Shown here one piece after another: positions 52,765 through 61,901 of a stretch of 64,000 nt of DNA. The stretch is from assembly GCF_002733955.1 (NCBI RefSeq), contig NZ_NVXQ01000002.1:62001-126000 (forward strand), written 5' to 3'. The notes under the pieces are model-generated. The model was not told where the DNA came from and did not search any database. It saw nothing but the letters and a program-made list of their open reading frames with translations. The position numbers were made by a program, and so were the translations under genes. How positions within the stretch are numbered: position 1 is the stretch's first letter; every line of letters begins with the position of its first letter. This stretch comes from Hoeflea sp. GTDB taxonomy: Bacteria > Pseudomonadota > Alphaproteobacteria > Rhizobiales > Rhizobiaceae.

Positions 52765-54154
52765 CAGGACAACGCAAATCGAAACTGTAGACAGCTCTGG
52801 TAATTTCAACGACCCGGACAGCAAGTCCGGTGTCATGCGCGCGATTGTGCTGGTTCCCACCTTGCGCACGCGCAATGCCGCGCCCGGAAGCGGCGAGCCG
52901 GAAAAGCGCCCCGACGCCAATCGCCTGGCTGAAGCCGTCGGTCTGGCCGGCGCCATCAATCTCGAGGTTGCCGAGGCGCTGATCGTGCCGGTGTCCGCCC
53001 CGCGGCCGTCGACGCTGTTCGGCAAGGGCAAGATGCTCGAGATCGAGGCCCTGATCCATTCCGCCGACGCGCAGCTGGTCATCGTCGACCATCCGCTGAC
53101 CCCGGTGCAGCAGCGCAACATGGAAACCGAGTGGAAGGTCAAGGTGATTGACCGCACCGGTCTCATTCTCGAGATTTTCGGCCGCCGCGCCTCCACCAAG
53201 GAAGGCGTGCTGCAGGTCGAGCTTGCGCATCTCAACTACCAGAGAGGCCGGCTGGTCCGCAGCTGGACCCACTTGGAACGCCAGCGCGGCGGCGGTGGTT
53301 TCATGGGCGGTCCGGGTGAAACCCAGATCGAGGCCGACCGGCGCCTGCTGCAGGAACGCATCGTCAAGCTGGAGCGCGAGCTCGAGCAGGTGCGGCGGAC
53401 ACGCCAGCTGCACCGGTCCAAGCGCAAGAAGGTGCCGCATCCGATCGTGGCGCTGGTCGGCTACACCAATGCCGGCAAGTCGACGCTGTTCAACCGCATC
53501 ACCGGCGCCGAGGTGATGGCCGAGGACATGCTGTTTGCCACGCTCGACCCGACCCTCCGGCGGATGAAGCTGCCGCATGGCGCCACCGTCATCCTGTCCG
53601 ACACGGTCGGTTTCATTTCCGATCTACCCACCCATCTGGTGGCCGCCTTCCGGGCGACGCTGGAAGAGGTGATCGAGGCCGATCTGATCCTGCATGTGCG
53701 CGACATGGCGGATCCGGACCGCAGTTCGCAGGCTGCCGATGTCGAGGCGATCCTCAACAGCCTTGGTGTTGGGGAGATCAAGCCACAGCGGATGCTGGAA
53801 GTCTGGAACAAGGTCGATCTGCTCGAGCCCGACGCTGCCGAGGCGCTGCGCGCCCGCGCTGATTCCGGCGAAGCCATCGTGGTCTCGGCGCTGAACGGCG
53901 AAGGTGTCGACAAGCTGCTCGCCGCTGTCGAGGAACGGATCTCCGGAAAACTCGTCACCCGCACCATCCTGCTCACGGCGCAGCAATTGCCGGTGATGTC
54001 CTGGATCTACGAACGCGGCCGGGTGCAGAATCGCGTCGACCATGAAGACGGTTCGGTGGAACTCACCGCCGAATTCACCGTCGCCGACGATCTCGACCTC
54101 GACCGGCAGCTCGGGCTTGGCCCGAAACCGGAAGCGGACGAATCCGATAATTGA
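52739..54154 (+). CDS. hflX: Ribosome-associated GTPase HflX
   Basis: HflX is a GTPase that splits or rescues ribosomes under stress. The protein (about 471 residues) has the HflX N-terminal domain ([20 protein letters not shown]), the coiled-coil linker with [12 protein letters not shown], and the GTPase domain: G1 GYTNAGKST (about 241-249), G3 DTVGF and G4 NKVD. The start is uncertain. ATG 52739 lies inside hfq, and ATG 52835 is the alternative. The stop is followed directly by an AT-rich segment of different character. Confidence 0.92.
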   Translation: MRTPQAAPDRTTQIETVDSSGNFNDPDSKSGVMRAIVLVPTLRTRNAAPGSGEPEKRPDANRLAEAVGLAGAINLEVAEALIVPVSAPRPSTLFGKGKMLEIEALIHSADAQLVIVDHPLTPVQQRNMETEWKVKVIDRTGLILEIFGRRASTKEGVLQVELAHLNYQRGRLVRSWTHLERQRGGGGFMGGPGETQIEADRRLLQERIVKLERELEQVRRTRQLHRSKRKKVPHPIVALVGYTNAGKSTLFNRITGAEVMAEDMLFATLDPTLRRMKLPHGATVILSDTVGFISDLPTHLVAAFRATLEEVIEADLILHVRDMADPDRSSQAADVEAILNSLGVGEIKPQRMLEVWNKVDLLEPDAAEALRARADSGEAIVVSALNGEGVDKLLAAVEERISGKLVTRTILLTAQQLPVMSWIYERGRVQNRVDHEDGSVELTAEFTVADDLDLDRQLGLGPKPEADESDN

Positions 54155-54294
54155 ATTCGATGGATTCGTTTTATAGAAATTGAGAATACGATGTAGCTGG
54201 TTTCCCGATGTATCATATTTAGCGTGGCTATTTGCTGAGGTGTGGATGGAAATTTGGGTAATTTGTCGGACCGACCCCATGGAGGAGAAATCCA

Positions 54295-55209
54295 GTGTTT
54301 CTTACTGACAGTGGAATAGCTAAGTCATTGAGGGACGGTGAACTCTCTATCGAAAAGACTAATGATGAGGGTATTTATGTTGCTATATCTGTACCCGAGG
54401 ATGCAGAGCTTGTCCGCTCGAAGCTAATTCAACCTAGTTCATTAGATCTGGTAATCGGAAAGATTTATGTTCCCCGCCAAGGGGGCGAAAATGGGGACGA
54501 TTCAACGAATGTAATTTCTAAGACTGGCTATGATTTGCAGCCTGGTGAAACAGCGGTGGTTGAGACAAGGGAACGTCTTCAACTTGGCAAGCAGATTGGG
54601 GCTTTTGGTTTCCCTCCAGCTGGAGTTTCGAAGAATTCCATCCTGATGACCAACCCAGGCCATGTTGATCCAGGATATAAAGGCCACCTCACATTTACGC
54701 TGATCAATATGGGGCGGAGGGAGTTTCCACTTAAGAGTGGGGAACGCATAGCCTCACTGCTAATTTATCGCCTGCAAGAAGAAGTTGCCTTTGATTATTC
54801 TGAACGAAATGACCCGTCATCGACAAACTGGTCGAAGTTGCTGGACCAACTCTCCCCGGATTTCGGAGCGTTCAACAGTAGGATGGAAGCCGCAGCACAA
54901 TGTGCCGTTGATAAGAAGGCGAATGATTTTGAGAAAATAATTGTTGAAGCCAAAAGTAAGTTGTCGCTTGCGCAGTTGTTTGTACCTCTTGGGACCGCAG
55001 TTGTGGCGGGTATTGTGGGCTTTCTTACCGCAACAGGAGGGTTTGCTAGGAATTCTGAACTTGATGGATTGAGAAACAGGTTTGCAATCATAGAGGCCCA
55101 TTCAGAGAGTAATGAAATTAGGAAGCAGCTTATATATTTGAGGGAAAAGGTTCTTCAAATAGAGGGGATGGTTCGCACTCAGCAATCAGGCGGACAAGAT
55201 GAAAATTAA
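54295..55209 (+). CDS. dCTP deaminase/dUTPase-fold protein with C-terminal membrane helix
   Basis: The 304-residue protein starts with GTG behind a strong GGAGGAG site. Residues 1-162 match the dCTP deaminase fold: an N-terminal LSIEK segment, QPSSLDL (46-52), a PGETAVVETRERLQL strand pair and GHVDPGYKG (122-130). The catalytic glutamate position seems to be Thr135 (LTFTLIN), and the RSSLAR loop is not recognisable, so it may bind nucleotide without deaminating it. Then come a helical region, one transmembrane segment (about 228-250) and a coiled-coil tail. Codon use is clearly more AT-rich than in hflX. It overlaps thyX by 11 bases. Confidence 0.78.
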   Translation: MFLTDSGIAKSLRDGELSIEKTNDEGIYVAISVPEDAELVRSKLIQPSSLDLVIGKIYVPRQGGENGDDSTNVISKTGYDLQPGETAVVETRERLQLGKQIGAFGFPPAGVSKNSILMTNPGHVDPGYKGHLTFTLINMGRREFPLKSGERIASLLIYRLQEEVAFDYSERNDPSSTNWSKLLDQLSPDFGAFNSRMEAAAQCAVDKKANDFEKIIVEAKSKLSLAQLFVPLGTAVVAGIVGFLTATGGFARNSELDGLRNRFAIIEAHSESNEIRKQLIYLREKVLQIEGMVRTQQSGGQDEN

Positions 55210-55966
55210 GCATCCCAAAATTTATGTGATCTCACGTCCTAATCTCGATGAGATCGAACTCGAAAAATTTCTGATAGACAATAAACTTTCTTGGAAGAAG
55301 GATGAGTTGTCGCGTCCGGGTGAGCAGGTTGTGGAGATATCAGGCCGTGTTTGTTATATGTCTTTTACTGATGACATTGCAAAGATAAGGTTCCCAAATA
55401 GAAAGTATATCGAAAATTTGATTGCAAGAGGCCATGAAAGTGTTCTCGAACATGCGTCATGGACTTTCATTTTGGATGGTGTGAGTCGTTCTTTTACACA
55501 TCAACTAGTGCGGCATCGCGTGGGATTTTCGTACAGTCAACTCTCTCAACAGTATCACGATGAAAGTGAGGCTGAGATGATCTTGCCGAATGGTCTAGAC
55601 AAAAGCCACCCTGCGTATGCTGCATGGGAACACGCAGTTGATGGGGTGCTTGTGGCTTATCGATCATTGGTTGGCATGATTGTTGACGGAGGCCCGGACG
55701 ACACTCGGGAACGGCTAAGGTGGATAAGGAGTGTCGCAAGGAGCCTTCTGCCAAATGCGACCTCTACCACTATTGCTATCACTGCCAATGCGCGCGCGCT
55801 TCGACATTTTCTTAGTTTGCGAGGGAGCTTGGAAGGTGACTATGAGATGCGAGAAATAAGCGCGCTCCTACTCAAAACAGTTGCCTCCGATGCGCCTGCA
55901 TTGTTTTCTGATTTCGAAGTTGTAATGCACGAAGACGGCCGGGAAATCGTTGTGAAAAACATGTGA
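55199..55966 (+). CDS. thyX: Divergent FAD-dependent thymidylate synthase (ThyX)
   Basis: ThyX makes dTMP from dUMP with methylene-tetrahydrofolate and FAD. The 255-residue protein keeps the core: HESVLEHASWTF (from His79), the signature RHR (105-107) within RHRVGFSYSQLSQQY, TANARALRHFLSLR and EMRE. Two departures are visible. There is one extra residue between RHR and the conserved serine, and the usual S-x-R-Y reads SQQY, losing an arginine that helps bind dUMP. The AT-rich composition matches the upstream deaminase-fold gene, with which it overlaps by 11 bases. It is probably active but specialised. It is convergent with mazG. Confidence 0.82.
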   Translation: MKIKHPKIYVISRPNLDEIELEKFLIDNKLSWKKDELSRPGEQVVEISGRVCYMSFTDDIAKIRFPNRKYIENLIARGHESVLEHASWTFILDGVSRSFTHQLVRHRVGFSYSQLSQQYHDESEAEMILPNGLDKSHPAYAAWEHAVDGVLVAYRSLVGMIVDGGPDDTRERLRWIRSVARSLLPNATSTTIAITANARALRHFLSLRGSLEGDYEMREISALLLKTVASDAPALFSDFEVVMHEDGREIVVKNM

Positions 55967-56162
55967 TACATAATCTTTCAGCCGCTTCGTAATGAATAAT
56001 TAGCTTAGACTGGGTTCTGTGCAGTCGTTGGCGAAAACGCGTTTTGGAGTGTTGGATTAAGAAGGGGGCTGACAGGGGTGTATGATTTGGAAGCAACGCT
56101 TTCGGGGTTGCCTACGTTCACTCCAAACATGGGCTACTGGTACCCGGTCGAGTGGTGCTCGA

Positions 56163-56984
56163 TCATCGCTTCAACTTCGCTTCCTGCCACAGCACTTCCA
56201 TCTCCTCGAGCGTTGCATCGTCAGGCGTCTTGCCCTGCCGCGCCAGCCCGGCTTCCACATAGGCAAAGCGGGTGCGGAACTTGGTGTTGGTGGACCTCAG
56301 AGCGTCCTCCGGATCCGCCTTCAGGTGCCGAGCCAGATTGGCCACGGCGAAGATCACGTCGCCCAGTTCGCCCGCTGCCTTCTCGGTCTCACCATTGGCG
56401 ATCTCTGTGCGCAACTCCGCGATTTCTTCCTCGATATTGTCGAGAACCGGACCGGCCGCGCCCCAGTCGAAGCCGACGCGTGAGGCCGCTTCCTGAAGTT
56501 TCAGCGCTTCCATCAGTGCGGGCAGGGCGCGCGGAACACCGGTCAGTTGTCCCGGTTTTTCTGTTTCCGACAGCCCCCGTGCAGCCCGGCGGGCGGCGCG
56601 TTCGCGTTTTTCCGCGGCCTTGATATCCGCCCATTGCGCCTTGACCTTGTCCGGCGTGTCTGCGTCGGACCGCTCGAACACATGCGGATGGCGGCGGATC
56701 ATTTTTCGGGTGATCGCCTCGACCACGTCCTCAAACGAGAACAGCTGCTGTTCTTCCGCCATGCGGGCGTGAAACACCACCTGCAACAAGAGATCGCCGA
56801 GCTCATCGCACAGATCCTCGGGATCATTCCGCTCGATCGCGTCGGCCACCTCATAGGCTTCCTCGATCGTGTAGGGCTTGATGCTGGAGAAATCCTGCTT
56901 GATGTCCCACGGGCAGCCGGTCTCCGGATGCCGGAGTGCCGCCATGATCTCGATGAGACCGGAAATGTCGCGTGATGGTTTCAT
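56163..56984 (-). CDS. mazG: Nucleoside triphosphate pyrophosphohydrolase MazG
   Basis: MazG hydrolyses NTPs and dNTPs, cleaning nucleotide pools. The 273-residue protein has the two MazG modules, each with the E-E-x-x-E/E-L-G-D metal motifs: IEEAYEVADAI with DELGDLLLQ in the first, and EEEIAELRTEI with GELGDVIFA in the second. The CPWDIKQDF segment near residue 24 is typical. In related genomes mazG lies close to hflX; here an AT-rich two-gene insertion separates them. Confidence 0.94.
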   Translation of the reverse strand: MKPSRDISGLIEIMAALRHPETGCPWDIKQDFSSIKPYTIEEAYEVADAIERNDPEDLCDELGDLLLQVVFHARMAEEQQLFSFEDVVEAITRKMIRRHPHVFERSDADTPDKVKAQWADIKAAEKRERAARRAARGLSETEKPGQLTGVPRALPALMEALKLQEAASRVGFDWGAAGPVLDNIEEEIAELRTEIANGETEKAAGELGDVIFAVANLARHLKADPEDALRSTNTKFRTRFAYVEAGLARQGKTPDDATLEEMEVLWQEAKLKR

Positions 56985-57116
56985 CTTCAGCGTGCCGTGT
57001 TGTGTGGGTCAAGGGATCCGGCACAGACTAGCCGAGCCGGGTGACGCCCGCGACTTTTCAGCCCCGGGTGTTGGTGTTGTCCACAGGTCAAACCGGCAGA
57101 ATGTGCGCGGCCGCGC

Positions 57117-57719
57117 TCAGTTGAGCGGGATGGCGTTGTCGTCCTTGCCAGCCTGGTAGGCTTCCGACAGCGCCGCATAGCGGTCGCGGATGCGGTTCGC
57201 CTGTTCGAGCAGCGGCTGTGCTTCGGCGTCAGGCAGCTTCGCCATGATGTCGAAGATCCCGCGGCCGTGCCAGAAGGCGTTGTCGTGATTGTAGCCGCCC
57301 GGCTCCAGCCCGAAAACTTCCTTGAGCATCTTCAGATCATGCGGAATCGAGAAACTGTCGCGCGAATCCTGATGGCTGAAGAAGTAGAAGAAATTGTCGA
57401 GCCCGGCCCAGGCGATTGCCGACATGCACATGGTGCAGGGCTCGTGGGTCGACAGGAAAATCATGTCCCTGGTGGATTCCGTCTTCGCGGCCGGGCTTTC
57501 GTAGAAGCATTTGAGAAGATGGACTTCGCCGTGCCATAGCGGGTTTTCGGTCTCGTTGTTGGTCTGCGCCATCACCAGCGATAGGTCCGATTTTCGTAGC
57601 AGCGCGCCGCCAAACACCTTGTTGCCTTTGGCCACGCCGGCCTCGGTCAGCGGCAGGATGTCGTGTTCCATGACGTCGAGCAGCCTGCGCACCAGGTCTG
57701 CGTTTTCCTTGATCTCCAT
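57117..57719 (-). CDS. Zinc-dependent nucleoside/nucleotide deaminase-family protein
   Basis: The 200-residue protein has the cytidine/deoxycytidylate deaminase zinc site: HGE (63-65, in WHGEVH) and PCTMC (94-98, in THEPCTMCMSAI). The C-terminal half (FYFFSHQDSRDSFSIPHDLKML) is specific to a subgroup whose substrate I cannot name. I set the start at ATG 57719 (MEIKENADLVRRLL); the longer upstream reading crosses the divergent cysG promoter. It looks core rather than acquired in composition. It is divergent from cysG. Confidence 0.82.
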   Translation of the reverse strand: MEIKENADLVRRLLDVMEHDILPLTEAGVAKGNKVFGGALLRKSDLSLVMAQTNNETENPLWHGEVHLLKCFYESPAAKTESTRDMIFLSTHEPCTMCMSAIAWAGLDNFFYFFSHQDSRDSFSIPHDLKMLKEVFGLEPGGYNHDNAFWHGRGIFDIMAKLPDAEAQPLLEQANRIRDRYAALSEAYQAGKDDNAIPLN

Positions 57720-57897
57720 ACGAGGGTCCAGTTTATTTCGTCCGACCGCATGAGCGTGAGGCGTCGCGGTTACGCTTTCTCCATAACCGGATTTTAGAGG
57801 TAAAAGAATATCTGTTCGCGCCCATCGGCACATGTTTGTTCCTTCATTTGTTTCGCCTGTTTCCTGAGAATGGCTCCAAATCAGGAGTTTGATCGAA

Positions 57898-59343
57898 ATG
57901 GCGACGCATTCGGCGCAATTGACCACATTCCCCGCCTTCATGCGGGTGGACGCGAGAAAGGTAGCGATCTTCGGCAATGGCGCCGAAGCCGCTGCCAAGG
58001 CGCGTCTGGTCGCCAACACCTCGGCTGAAATTTCGGTCTATGCCGACGCCCCCGAGGCCGAGCTGATCGACAGTCTGGCACGGCTTGGCATCGAGCCGCA
58101 GCGTGAACCCTATGATGCGCGGCAGATGCAGGGCGCCACCCTGGTGTTTGCCGCAACCGGCGATGCCGCACAGGACCGCGCAATCGTGACCGCGGCCCGC
58201 GAGCGGCGGATCCCGGCCAATGCCGTGGATCAGCCTGACTATTGCGATTTTCTCACCCCCGCCCTGGTCAACCGTGCGCCGGTGGCCATTGCCATTGGCA
58301 CGGAAGGCGCAGGTCCCGTTCTGGCCCAGATGATCCGCGCCCGCGTTGACCAGATGCTGTCACCGTCGCTCGGCACGCTGGCGCGGCTTGCCAGCGATTA
58401 CCGTGTTGCCGTCGACCGGCTGCTGCCGCGCGGCGTCGCCCGCCGCCGTTTCTGGCGCCGTTTCTTCGAGGCCGATGTGGCAACCCATGTCGACAATGGC
58501 GAGATTTCGCTCGCCCGAAGGGCCGCCACCCGCATGCTGCGTGGCCGCGAACCGGTACCGGGTCACATCTGGCTGGTCGGCGCGGGGCCGGGCGCCGAGG
58601 ATCTTCTGACATTGCGGGCCCAGCGCGCGATGATGGAAGCCGACGCCATCGTCTATGACGCGCTGGTGCCCGAAAGTGTTGTCGCCCTTGGCCGCCGTGA
58701 TGCCGAGCGCTTTTCCGTCGGCAAGCGCAAGGGTTGCCATTCCAAGAGCCAGAGTGAGATCAACGATCTGCTGATCCGGCTCGGCCGTGAGGGCAAGCGC
58801 GTGGTTCGCCTAAAATCCGGCGACCCGCTGGTCTTTGGCCGCGCCGGCGAAGAAATGGCCGCACTGCGCGATGCAGAGGTCTCGTTCGAGATTGTTCCGG
58901 GCATTACCTCGGCCCTTGCCGCAGCCGCCGATTTCGAGCTGCCGCTGACCCTGCGCGGCGTTGCTTCGTCGCTGGTCTTCACCACAGGGCATGACCTGAC
59001 CGGCGCCGCCCTGCCGGACTGGGCGCGGCTCGCTGTCTCCGGCGCCACGCTCTGCGTCTATATGGGCCGCACGGTGGCTGCCAGCGTCGCCACACGGCTG
59101 ATCGAGGCGGGATTGCCCGCCGACATGACCGTGGCCATCGTCGAAAACGCCTCGCGCGGCGACCGCCGCCTGTTTCACGGCACCCTGGCTGATCTTCCCG
59201 CGCTCGAGCACCGCTCCGAGCTTGCCGGTCCGGTGATGGTGGTCATCGGCGACGCCGTTGCGGGCGCCAACTTCGAGCATTCCACACCCATTGCGGCCGG
59301 TCAGCCCAGCGCTGCATCCGCCAACCGAACCCAAGCCGCCTGA
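57898..59343 (+). CDS. cysG: Siroheme synthase CysG (trifunctional)
   Basis: CysG makes siroheme for sulfite and nitrite reductases. The 481-residue protein joins an N-terminal precorrin-2 dehydrogenase/ferrochelatase (GNG at 26-28, catalytic Asp111 in NAVDQPD) to a C-terminal uroporphyrinogen-III C-methyltransferase (WLVGAGPGAEDLLTLRA, VRLKSGDPLVFGRAGEE, VPGITSA). ATG 57898 follows CAGGAG; an upstream TTG is too close to that site. Its first gene neighbours are DUF2849 and sulfite reductase, 10-45 bases apart, so it leads a sulfite-reduction operon. Confidence 0.95.
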   Translation: MATHSAQLTTFPAFMRVDARKVAIFGNGAEAAAKARLVANTSAEISVYADAPEAELIDSLARLGIEPQREPYDARQMQGATLVFAATGDAAQDRAIVTAARERRIPANAVDQPDYCDFLTPALVNRAPVAIAIGTEGAGPVLAQMIRARVDQMLSPSLGTLARLASDYRVAVDRLLPRGVARRRFWRRFFEADVATHVDNGEISLARRAATRMLRGREPVPGHIWLVGAGPGAEDLLTLRAQRAMMEADAIVYDALVPESVVALGRRDAERFSVGKRKGCHSKSQSEINDLLIRLGREGKRVVRLKSGDPLVFGRAGEEMAALRDAEVSFEIVPGITSALAAAADFELPLTLRGVASSLVFTTGHDLTGAALPDWARLAVSGATLCVYMGRTVAASVATRLIEAGLPADMTVAIVENASRGDRRLFHGTLADLPALEHRSELAGPVMVVIGDAVAGANFEHSTPIAAGQPSAASANRTQAA

Positions 59344-59353
59344 GGAGGCCCCG

Positions 59354-59677
59354 ATGAAAACCGCTTCGACCAAGACCAAGGTTCTCACCGCAAACCGTCT
59401 GACCGACGGCATCGCTGTCTGGCTCGGTGCCAATGGCGAGTGGACCACCTCGCTCAAGGAGGCCTTCCTGGCGCGCCATGACGATGCCGTGGCCGCCATC
59501 GAGGCGGCCGGACAGCAGGCGCTCGATGACAACCGCGTCGTCGATGTCAACGTCATCGAGGTCGAGGAAACCGAGGCCGGCCCGCGCCCGTTCCGGCTGC
59601 GCGAACGGATCCGGTCCGATGGCCCGACAATCGACTACGCACCGGCATTCACCGCCGGCGTCTCCCACGCCGCCTGA
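59354..59677 (+). CDS. DUF2849-domain protein
   Basis: The 107-residue protein (MKTASTKTKVLTANRLTDGIAVWL) belongs to the DUF2849 family found almost only between cysG and cysI in alphaproteobacteria. The repeated VWL...EW pattern and the C-terminal FRLRERIRSDGPTIDYAP are typical. No function is known; its fixed place suggests a role in sulfite reductase assembly or electron supply. TGAGGAGG before the start is a strong ribosome site. Confidence 0.88.
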   Translation: MKTASTKTKVLTANRLTDGIAVWLGANGEWTTSLKEAFLARHDDAVAAIEAAGQQALDDNRVVDVNVIEVEETEAGPRPFRLRERIRSDGPTIDYAPAFTAGVSHAA

Positions 59678-59688
59678 AGGACTGATCC

Positions 59689-61359
59689 ATGTACCGTTAC
59701 GATGAATTCGACCACGCCTTTGTGGCCGCACGCGTCAGCCAGTTCCGCGACCAAGTCGAGCGCCGCCTGACCGGCGAGATCTCCGAAGACGCCTTCAAGC
59801 CGCTCCGGCTGATGAACGGCGTCTATCTGCAGCTGCATGCCTACATGCTGCGTGTCGCTGTGCCTTACGGCACGCTCGACAGCCGCCAGATGCGCAAGCT
59901 TGCCCACATCGCCCGCACCTATGACCGCGGCTATGGCCATTTCACCACAAGGCAGAACATCCAGTACAACTGGCCCAAGCTCTCCGACATCCCGGCGATT
60001 CTCGAGGAACTGGCCGAAGTCGAGATGCATGCCATCCAGACCTCGGGCAATTGCATCCGCAATGTCACCGCCGACCATTTCGCAGGCGCTGCCGCCGACG
60101 AGGTGGCCGATCCGCGCCCCTATGCCGAAATCTTGCGGCAATGGTCCTCGGTGCATCCCGAATTCTCGTTCCTGCCGCGCAAGTTCAAGATTGCAGTGAC
60201 CGCGGCGGAACGTGACCGGGCGGCCATCCAGACCCATGATATCGGGCTGCAGCTGAAGAAGAATGACCAGGGTGAGCTCGGCTTTGCCGTCTGGATCGGC
60301 GGCGGGCAGGGGCGCACCCCGATCCTGGCCAAGAAGGTCAGGGATTTTCTGCCCGAAGCCGATCTGCTTTCCTATGTGACCGCGATCATGCGGGTCTACA
60401 ACCTGCATGGCCGACGCGACAACAAGTACAAGGCGCGGATCAAGATCCTGGTGCATGAGACCGGCGTCGAGCAATTGAGCGCCGAAATCGAGGCTGAGTG
60501 GCAGCATCTCAAGGACGGCGAGCTGAAACTGCCCGAAGCCGATATTGCGGCGATCAACGCCTATTTCGAGCCGCCGAAGCTTGCGCCCCGCGCCGAGGGC
60601 TGGGGCGAACTGGCTGCCTGGAAGAAATCCGATCCCGGCTTTGCCGATTGGGTCGGCCGTAATGTGGCGCCGCACCGGCACCCCGATTACGCCATGGTGA
60701 CGATCTCGCTCAAGCCGATCGGCGGCATACCCGGCGATGCATCCGCCGCCCAGATGGATGCGGTGGCGCGGCTTGCCGAGGAATTCGCCCATGACGAAAT
60801 CCGCGTCACTCACGAACAGAACCTGGTGCTGCCGCATGTGGCGCTGGCCGATCTCGAGCCGCTCTACCGGGCGCTGCTCGCCGATGGTCTCGCGACAGCC
60901 AATGCCGGCCTGATCACCGACATCATCGCCTGCCCGGGTCTCGACTATTGCGCGCTCGCCAATGCTCGCTCGATTCCCGTCGCCCAGGAGATCTCCAACC
61001 GCTTTGGCGATCCCGCGCGGCAGGCCGAGATCGGCGACCTGAAGATCAAGATCTCCGGCTGCATCAATGCCTGCGGCCATCACCATGTCGGCCACATCGG
61101 GATTCTCGGTGTCGAGAAGAAGGGGGCGGAGCTCTACCAGATCTCGCTCGGCGGCTCGGGCGACGAAAACGCCTCGATCGGCCAGATCACCGGACGCGGC
61201 TTCGAGCCGCATCAGATCACCGATGCGATCGAAACCATTGTCGACACCTACCTGGCTCAGCGCAGCAGCACTGAAGAGACCTTCATCGAGTGCTATCGCC
61301 GCATTGGCGCCGATCCTTTCAAGGCTGCGCTTTACAGCAGCGAAGCCGAAGCGGCCTGA
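59689..61359 (+). CDS. cysI: Sulfite reductase (nitrite/sulfite reductase hemoprotein)
   Basis: This enzyme reduces sulfite to sulfide with siroheme and a [4Fe-4S] cluster. The 556-residue protein has both duplicated ferredoxin-like domains. The cluster/siroheme cysteines are C415 and C421 (CPGLDYC) and C458 and C462 (CINAC), followed by GHHHVGHIGILG. The N-terminal FTTRQNIQYNW and TSGNCIRNV segments are the usual siroheme-binding arginine motifs. It is probably the ferredoxin- or NADPH-flavoprotein-linked assimilatory sulfite reductase; nitrite reduction cannot be excluded. Confidence 0.93.
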   Translation: MYRYDEFDHAFVAARVSQFRDQVERRLTGEISEDAFKPLRLMNGVYLQLHAYMLRVAVPYGTLDSRQMRKLAHIARTYDRGYGHFTTRQNIQYNWPKLSDIPAILEELAEVEMHAIQTSGNCIRNVTADHFAGAAADEVADPRPYAEILRQWSSVHPEFSFLPRKFKIAVTAAERDRAAIQTHDIGLQLKKNDQGELGFAVWIGGGQGRTPILAKKVRDFLPEADLLSYVTAIMRVYNLHGRRDNKYKARIKILVHETGVEQLSAEIEAEWQHLKDGELKLPEADIAAINAYFEPPKLAPRAEGWGELAAWKKSDPGFADWVGRNVAPHRHPDYAMVTISLKPIGGIPGDASAAQMDAVARLAEEFAHDEIRVTHEQNLVLPHVALADLEPLYRALLADGLATANAGLITDIIACPGLDYCALANARSIPVAQEISNRFGDPARQAEIGDLKIKISGCINACGHHHVGHIGILGVEKKGAELYQISLGGSGDENASIGQITGRGFEPHQITDAIETIVDTYLAQRSSTEETFIECYRRIGADPFKAALYSSEAEAA

Positions 61360-61393
61360 GACAAGGCCCTGAGACTAGGCACGGAGAGTTTTC

Positions 61394-61885
61394 ATGACTG
61401 TGATTTGGACGCAAGACGGGATCGTCGAGGACGATCCGTGGAGCCAACCCGAGAGCGAAGGCGGGCCGAAGCTTCTGCCGCTGGCCGAAGCGCTGGACCA
61501 TGCCCAGGACAATGCGCCGTTTGGCGTGGTGTTGCAGCCGGCCGACGACGTCCGGGCCCTGGCTCCGATCCTTGAGCGTGTGGCAATCGTTGCCCTGACC
61601 TTTCCGGCCTTCAGCGACGGGCGGGCGTTCTCGCAGGCCATGCTGCTGCGCGAGCGGCTGGGTTACCAGGGCGAGATGCGCGCTGTCGGCACGGTGCTGC
61701 TTGACCAGGTGCCGCTGATGCTGCGCACCGGCTTTGACAGTTTCGAAGTCGAGCATGCGCCGACAATCAAGCGTCTGGCGGAAAAGCGGCTTCCGGGCAT
61801 CGATCTGCATTACCAGCCGGCGGCTGACGAGACACGGGCCGGGCCTGGCTACAGCTGGCGCCGCACGGCAATGTTGAACGGCTGA
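61394..61885 (+). CDS. DUF934-domain protein
   Basis: The 163-residue protein (IWTQDGIVEDDPWSQ...LALTFPAFSDGRAFSQAMLLRERLGYQGEMRAVG) is a DUF934-family member. This family accompanies cysI and cysH in most proteobacterial sulfate-assimilation operons and has no confirmed activity. It follows cysI after 34 bases. Usually cysH lies between the two genes; here it is absent. Confidence 0.88.
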   Translation: MTVIWTQDGIVEDDPWSQPESEGGPKLLPLAEALDHAQDNAPFGVVLQPADDVRALAPILERVAIVALTFPAFSDGRAFSQAMLLRERLGYQGEMRAVGTVLLDQVPLMLRTGFDSFEVEHAPTIKRLAEKRLPGIDLHYQPAADETRAGPGYSWRRTAMLNG

Positions 61886-61901
61886 ACCGGGGGGGCTCGC
61901 C

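Noticed and set aside
56078-56162. Short frame between thyX and mazG (YDLEATLSGLPTFTPNMGYW)
   Set aside because: It runs antisense into mazG without protein character. It could be a remnant at the edge of the insertion, but nothing supports a gene.
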